A program made the position numbers and the translations under genes. A stretch of DNA of 9,391 bases from Gammaproteobacteria bacterium (GTDB taxonomy: Bacteria > Pseudomonadota > Gammaproteobacteria > Methylococcales > Methylomonadaceae), in NCBI GenBank assembly GCA_024511045.1, contig JANEMG010000067.1, positions 1 through 9,391 on the forward strand, given 5' to 3'. Position 1 is the first letter of the stretch. Each line of letters begins with the position of its first letter. The notes under the pieces were generated by a model. The model did no database searches and was not told the DNA's origin. It saw only the letters and a list, made by a program, of their open reading frames with translations. Below, one piece after another: positions 5,799 to 9,391 of this stretch.

Positions 5799-6494
5799 CT
5801 ATGTTTTCTTTTCGCCCGCCTGCTCATCGCCAGCCTGTTCATCGCTGCTTTCAGCAGCATTGGCCTGCGATTTTTCGCCGCCCCTGCCCTGCAGCCCATC
5901 GGCGATGCCCGCCAGAATACCGCTGCCTATGGCGGCCAGCGCCGACGCCGTCGCGCTGGCGCTGGTCAGGGCCGCATTCTTCCCCAGTTGCGGTAATTTC
6001 TGCAAGGACTGCAGGCCCTGCAGAACCTGCTCGCCAACGGCACTGCCGCTTTGCCGGACATGGGTAATCAAATCCTGGGTGGTATTGACCACCACTTCAT
6101 TGCCATTTTTGGCGATCTCCTGCATGGTATCGATGAAAAGCTCTTCCAGGCTTTTCAGGTTTTCCGCCGCCTGCCTGAGGTCCTCATGGGAAAACTCATC
6201 GACACGCGATGCCGCCTCTTCGATCGCCAGCTTGGATGCCTCGGCAGCCTTCGCCAGGGCATCATCCAGCGCACTTGCCGACTCCTGTATTATCTCTTTG
6301 GTACGCACCTGATTACCGATGCCCTCGCTGATCCCCTTGCCAACCGCCTGTGCGACTTTTTTGATGTTTTCCAGATCCAGTTCCTGTTCGGTCAGCGCCT
6401 TCAGGGTAATGTCGTGAATCTGGCTATAGATATCTTCCCAGGCAGCAACGGCGGTCTTGACTGCCTGCTCGGCGTTGTCGGTGGTTTTGGTCAT
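5799..6494 (-). CDS. Helical, phasin-like protein of unknown function
   Basis: A 231-residue protein I cannot assign with confidence. It has no cysteine, one proline (in KLPQL), and is almost wholly predicted amphipathic helix with long Ala/Glu/Gln heptad-like runs (about 8-165), for example SALDDALAKAAEASKLAIEE. A more hydrophobic Ala/Gly/Ser segment follows (about 174-203, ATASALAAIGSGILAGIADG), which could lie on or enter a membrane or granule surface. The tail is acidic and charged with a short tandem DEQAG-DEQAG before EKKT. This layout resembles phasins and other surface-coating helical proteins, but no polyhydroxyalkanoate genes are nearby. The start is well supported: AGGAGA lies 8 bases upstream of the ATG. 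It is the last gene of the leftward group, 212 bases after the dehydratase. It ends in TAG. Confidence 0.8.
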   Translation of the reverse strand: MTKTTDNAEQAVKTAVAAWEDIYSQIHDITLKALTEQELDLENIKKVAQAVGKGISEGIGNQVRTKEIIQESASALDDALAKAAEASKLAIEEAASRVDEFSHEDLRQAAENLKSLEELFIDTMQEIAKNGNEVVVNTTQDLITHVRQSGSAVGEQVLQGLQSLQKLPQLGKNAALTSASATASALAAIGSGILAGIADGLQGRGGEKSQANAAESSDEQAGDEQAGEKKT

Positions 6495-6502
6495 GATCGA
6501 TC

Positions 6503-6508
6503 TCTCCT
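6503..6508 (-). promoter_or_regulatory. Ribosome binding site of the helical protein
   Basis: AGGAGA on the minus strand, 8 bases before the ATG at 6494; it confirms that start. The rest of 6495-6706 holds no gene I can support. Confidence 0.6.
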
Positions 6509-6706
6509 GAATTGGTTTGGATTATCTGTGAACTGTCTTTTATCTTTCTTTGTACATCGACATTCAGTTTTCAAATATACCCATCGCACGGCAAATTTCG
6601 GCAAAGCGCCTGTCTGCAGCGGGTGGCGATTTTATCTGCTGTTGGCTTGGTCAACACAGCCGCCGTCTGCCAACATGCAGTTACAGTCTGGACTTCGGGC
6701 AAAAGA

Positions 6707-7090
6707 TCAATCGTATTTGATATATTTGAAGCGTGGATCGTCCGGCGTGCCGGTCAATGCCCCACCTTCCCTGCCCGGCTGCCACATGATGACTTCCTCG
6801 ATCTTGTGCGCCAGTTCGAAATCCTTGTTGGTAATGCCCTTGGCGGCGTGATTCACCAGCTTGACGATGACAAACGCATAGGAAACGGTCAGATCGGGGT
6901 GGTGAAAGGCGGCTTCGGCCAGATGCCCGACGGTATTGACCACCATCAGCGTCGACTTCCAGCCGCTGGTTTTGTATTTGCGGCGTATCCAGCCCTTTTC
7001 CAGATACCAGTGCGGCAATTCCTCCTGCAGCCGTTCCTGCACTTCTGTATCGCTGTAAGTTTCCTCATGCTGTCGTTCACGCCAACCCAT
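6707..7090 (-). CDS. Pterin-4a-carbinolamine dehydratase with C-terminal extension
   Basis: A 127-residue enzyme that dehydrates 4a-hydroxytetrahydrobiopterin (or the matching monapterin), recycling the pterin cofactor of aromatic amino acid hydroxylases; some bacterial members are thought to serve other pterin cofactors. Active-site residues are in place: EAAFHHP gives His63 and His64, followed by LVNHAAKGIT with His81 and Asp90 in TNKDFELAHKIEE, the classical spacing. Beyond the usual domain end (about residue 100) lies a conserved-looking tail, WQPGREGG then GTPDDPRFKYIKYD, so the protein is longer than the roughly 100-residue family core. The start at 7090 is chosen because GAGAGG lies 8 bases upstream; ATG at 7096 is too close to it, and the frame from 7183 adds 31 residues not seen in the family. 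No phenylalanine hydroxylase gene lies in the window. It is downstream of rmuC by 128 bases. Confidence 0.93.
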   Translation of the reverse strand: MGWRERQHEETYSDTEVQERLQEELPHWYLEKGWIRRKYKTSGWKSTLMVVNTVGHLAEAAFHHPDLTVSYAFVIVKLVNHAAKGITNKDFELAHKIEEVIMWQPGREGGALTGTPDDPRFKYIKYD

Positions 7091-7172
7091 AGTCATCACC
7101 TCTCTGCAAATCCGAGAAAACCACTGTGCGCCGGCATCGATGCCATGCACAGACAACTGGCTGCTATTAGCG

Positions 7173-7178
7173 ATTATA
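7173..7178 (-). promoter_or_regulatory. Possible -10 element for the dehydratase gene
   Basis: TATAAT on the minus strand within the 128-base gap after rmuC, about 83 bases before the dehydratase start. No good -35 hexamer is seen 16-18 bases upstream, so this rests on the -10 match alone. Confidence 0.25.
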
Positions 7179-7218
7179 TACATTTACTGCATTATCCACC
7201 TAATATGGTGTTCAGACA

Positions 7219-8838
7219 TCATTTTTGCAACGGCGGCAATTGCCCATTGCCGTCGTCCACTTCCAGCACCTCCACGTTCTTCAGTTTTCTGGCCATGGCA
7301 TTGGTTCTGGTGGTCTGCAGTTTCTCCAGCGACGACGATGCGGTATGCAGGTGTTTGTGCACCAGGTCCAGCTGCTCGCTGTATTTTCCGAATTCCGTTT
7401 TCACTTCGGCCAGCACCTTCCAGACCTCGCTGCTGCGCTTTTGCACGGCCAAGGTGCGAAAGCCCATGTGCAGACTGCTCAACAGCGCGGACAGGGTCGT
7501 CGGGCCGGTGATGGTGATCCGGTATTCCCGCTGCAGCTTGGCGAAAACCTGCGGATGCCGCAGCACTTCGGCATAGAGGCTTTCCACAGGCAGAAACATG
7601 ATGGCAAAATCGGTGGTATGAGGCGGATCGATGTACTTGCTGCTGATATCCCTGGCAAAACTTTCCACGGTCCTGAGCAGCTGCTTCTGCGCCACGGCGA
7701 TTTTGTCCAGACTGCCCTCTTCCACGGCCTGCAGCAGCATCTGATGGCTTTCCATGGGGAATTTGGAATCGATGGGCAACCACACCGTCTTGTCATCGGC
7801 CTTGCCCGGCAATTTCACCGCATACTCGACGTTGGCCTGGCTGCCTTGCTTGGTCGCGACATTGACGGCGTATTGCTCGGGAGAAAGAATCTGCTCCAGG
7901 ATATTGCCCAATTGATATTCGCCTAAAATACCACGGGTCTTGACATTGGACAGGACTTTTTTCAGGTCGCCGACGCCGACCGCCAGATTCTGCATTTCCC
8001 CCAGACCTTTGTGCACCTGCTCGAGGCGTTCGCTGACCTGTTTGAAGGATTCTCCCAGACGCTTTTCCAGCGTGTCATGCAGCTTCTCGTCGACTGTCCT
8101 GCGCATTTCCGTCAACTGCCGGGTATTGTCCTCGCGGATATTCTGCAGCTGCTTCTCGATCGCCGCACTGATTTCCTGAATACCGGCCTTTGCCTGCTGA
8201 CTGCTTTCCAGCTGCTGTTTCTGCAGATCGGAAAACCTGACCCGCAACTGGTCATTGAAATCCCTGATGCCTTCGGTAAAACTCTCGGCGACGGCTTTCA
8301 GTCCCTCGTTCAGCTCCCGGCGATTGTCCTTGCCATCCATTTTGATGCGCTCGGCAAAATCATCCAGTTTTTTGCCGGTCTTGTCGATGAACTGATCCTG
8401 CTTGCCGTTCAGGGCCTCACTGGAAACCTGAAAGGCAGCCATGACGTTTTGCCTGAAGTCATTGCCGTGCTGCATCAGTTTTTCAGACAGCTGCTGCAGA
8501 TCCTCCCGAAACGCCGCAAGCTGTCTGTTCTGCAAACTGGCATTCTCGGCAATCCTGTGCAGCAGGGTGTCCTGAAAACGCTTGAACAGTTCCTGGGACT
8601 CACGCCGATTTTCCGCGCTGACTTCCCGGAGTTCCTTCCTGGCCTCGGAAAATCCCTCCTTCAGCAGGTCCGTATTGGCCTGCAGCGAATGCAGCAACTG
8701 CTGTTGAAAATCCTGGGAGTTTGCCCGCTGCAGGGCATGCATTTTTTTCCACAGCACCAGCAGGAGCAGGAATATCAACAGCAACAGGCCGAAGGCCGCT
8801 GCTGTCAGCAGCATGGGTTGGGTCATCAAATCTTCCAT
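7219..8838 (-). CDS. rmuC: RmuC family protein, membrane-anchored
   Basis: A 539-residue RmuC, a family that limits rearrangements at inverted repeats and has a nuclease-like core; its biochemical role is only partly known. One membrane anchor (about residues 10-30, LLLLIFLLLLVLW) is followed by KK, so the bulk should face the cytoplasm. Residues 35-285 are long coiled coil rich in Gln/Glu/Leu. The conserved core follows: LKKVLSNVKTRGILGEYQLG (292-311), WLPIDSKFPMES (353-364), FAIMFLPVESLYAEVL (411-426), ITGPTTLSALLSSLHMGF (443-460) and RTLAVQKRSSEVW (461-473). It is somewhat longer than the E. coli protein (about 475 residues), mostly in the coiled coil. The start could also be the ATG at 8826, where GGAAG lies just upstream; the ATG at 8838 has only a weak site. 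The frame from 8931 adds a Cys-rich stretch before the anchor and is unlikely. It ends in TGA. Confidence 0.95.
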   Translation of the reverse strand: MEDLMTQPMLLTAAAFGLLLLIFLLLLVLWKKMHALQRANSQDFQQQLLHSLQANTDLLKEGFSEARKELREVSAENRRESQELFKRFQDTLLHRIAENASLQNRQLAAFREDLQQLSEKLMQHGNDFRQNVMAAFQVSSEALNGKQDQFIDKTGKKLDDFAERIKMDGKDNRRELNEGLKAVAESFTEGIRDFNDQLRVRFSDLQKQQLESSQQAKAGIQEISAAIEKQLQNIREDNTRQLTEMRRTVDEKLHDTLEKRLGESFKQVSERLEQVHKGLGEMQNLAVGVGDLKKVLSNVKTRGILGEYQLGNILEQILSPEQYAVNVATKQGSQANVEYAVKLPGKADDKTVWLPIDSKFPMESHQMLLQAVEEGSLDKIAVAQKQLLRTVESFARDISSKYIDPPHTTDFAIMFLPVESLYAEVLRHPQVFAKLQREYRITITGPTTLSALLSSLHMGFRTLAVQKRSSEVWKVLAEVKTEFGKYSEQLDLVHKHLHTASSSLEKLQTTRTNAMARKLKNVEVLEVDDGNGQLPPLQK

Positions 8839-8989
8839 TATTCCAATTAATCGTGGAGTTGCTGTTGTACAGAAACATCCGGCTTCGCCTGCCTGCATCG
8901 CGTAAGCCAGGGGATCGGGCAATGCCGCCATGTCTGGTGGATTTGCCGTTTCCGGATGAAAAAATCCAACAATTTGTATGCGGTAATAT

Positions 8990-8995
8990 TATAAT
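8990..8995 (+). promoter_or_regulatory. Likely -10 element of the rightward gene at the right edge
   Basis: A perfect TATAAT in an AT-rich stretch (8984-8997), in the 243-base gap between rmuC and the rightward gene. No strong -35 hexamer is seen at 16-18 bases. It would give a leader of about 80 bases before the ATG at 9082. It also argues against the in-frame TTG at 8995 as a start codon, since that lies at the promoter. Confidence 0.35.
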
Positions 8996-9081
8996 TGACA
9001 AGGGTCTCTGCGTACCTGGTCGAACTTTCAGCATCCGGAACGAACACGGCCGTCAGTCCCTGTGACGAGCAGCCTTGCCAG

Positions 9082-9391
9082 ATGTTGCAAGGGACGGTTG
9101 CGGTTTTGGTGGATGGGCAGGCCCTGATCGGATACGTTGCCCATTACACGCTTGCCCACGGCAAGATCCAGCTGGTGCCTTCCCGCACACTTGCCCTTGC
9201 CAGCAGCGAAGAAGGGAAAGTGCTACATTTTGATGTGCGAAACGATAAAAACAACAGATACGGATATGACAGCATGTTAATGCAAGCCAAGATAAGAAAC
9301 ATCGAGTATATTCATCCTGAACTCGCCATATTCCAGGTTGCCCCCGACGGTTGGCAATTGTCGCCCTTCAAATCCGGTCAGTACGTTGTCC
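9082..9391 (+). CDS. Partial oxidoreductase-like gene cut by the window end
   Basis: An open frame of 103 complete codons runs off the right edge; the in-frame upstream stop is at 8992-8994. Codon use looks genuine. Residues 1-65 (starting MLQGTVAVLVDGQALIGYV) form a short beta-rich region I do not recognise. From about residue 79 the sequence PELAIFQVAPDG then PFKSGQYVV looks like the opening strands of the FAD-binding barrel in ferredoxin-NADP reductase-type flavoproteins, where a GQY/GQF motif follows the first strand. On that basis the product may be a flavin-dependent NAD(P)H oxidoreductase; this is inference from some 25 residues. The ATG at 9082 is the only ATG before the recognisable part apart from internal ones, but it has no clear Shine-Dalgarno sequence. 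The frame upstream to 8995 is also open. Confidence 0.6.
   Translation, partial: MLQGTVAVLVDGQALIGYVAHYTLAHGKIQLVPSRTLALASSEEGKVLHFDVRNDKNNRYGYDSMLMQAKIRNIEYIHPELAIFQVAPDGWQLSPFKSGQYVV

Noticed and set aside
7091..7183. Longer start for the pterin dehydratase
   Set aside because: The added 31 residues match nothing in the family, and the GAGAGG site points to the ATG at 7090.
1..9391. CRISPR array, tRNA, rRNA or a defence system
   Set aside because: No regularly spaced repeats, no tRNA-like cloverleaf and no recognisable defence proteins were seen. RmuC is a widespread housekeeping family and is not evidence of one.

Overview
The window looks like a stretch of a Pseudomonadota chromosome (mid-50s % GC by eye, Shine-Dalgarno-led genes, tightly packed leftward operon, RmuC, periplasm-directed proteins). 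A gammaproteobacterium is my best guess, but no gene fixes the genus. There are no tRNA or rRNA genes, no CRISPR array, and no transposase, phage or conjugation genes. The genes are mostly ordinary metabolic or housekeeping ones. The unusual content is a set of small non-coding mobile elements around them.

Layout. (1) Positions 1-649 hold no convincing gene but several repeats: an imperfect inverted repeat (1-72); a 122-bp element with GTAACTACTC ends and a perfect 8-bp target duplication (121-242); and a dispersed repeat (about 328-500) split by a second, unrelated palindromic mini-element (356-430). (2) Positions 650-4437 are a leftward operon. In transcription order it has a small secreted protein gene interrupted by an in-frame TAA, nicotinamidase (pncA), nicotinate phosphoribosyltransferase (pncB), a small cupin and a secreted GDSL/SGNH hydrolase. 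(3) Positions 4499-4768 hold a 270-bp relative of the first element, again with a perfect 8-bp target duplication, inserted between the leftward operon and a rightward gene. (4) Positions 4797-5639 encode a stand-alone RibD-C reductase-like protein. (5) A second copy of the dispersed repeat lies at 5690-5773. (6) Positions 5799-8838 carry three leftward genes: rmuC, a C-terminally extended pterin-4a-carbinolamine dehydratase, and an unrecognised helical, phasin-like protein. (7) At the right edge a rightward gene, cut by the window, has an N-terminus I do not recognise, followed by what looks like the start of a flavin reductase domain.

How they work together. PncA deamidates nicotinamide to nicotinate and PncB turns nicotinate into nicotinate mononucleotide, so the two overlapping genes form a short NAD salvage module. 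The cupin overlaps pncB by 4 bases and is probably translationally coupled to it, though its role is unknown. The two GTAACTACTC elements have the features expected of non-autonomous IS66-type elements (GTAA ends, 8-bp duplications). The second sits where the promoters of both the NAD operon and the reductase gene should be, so it may have changed the control of both.
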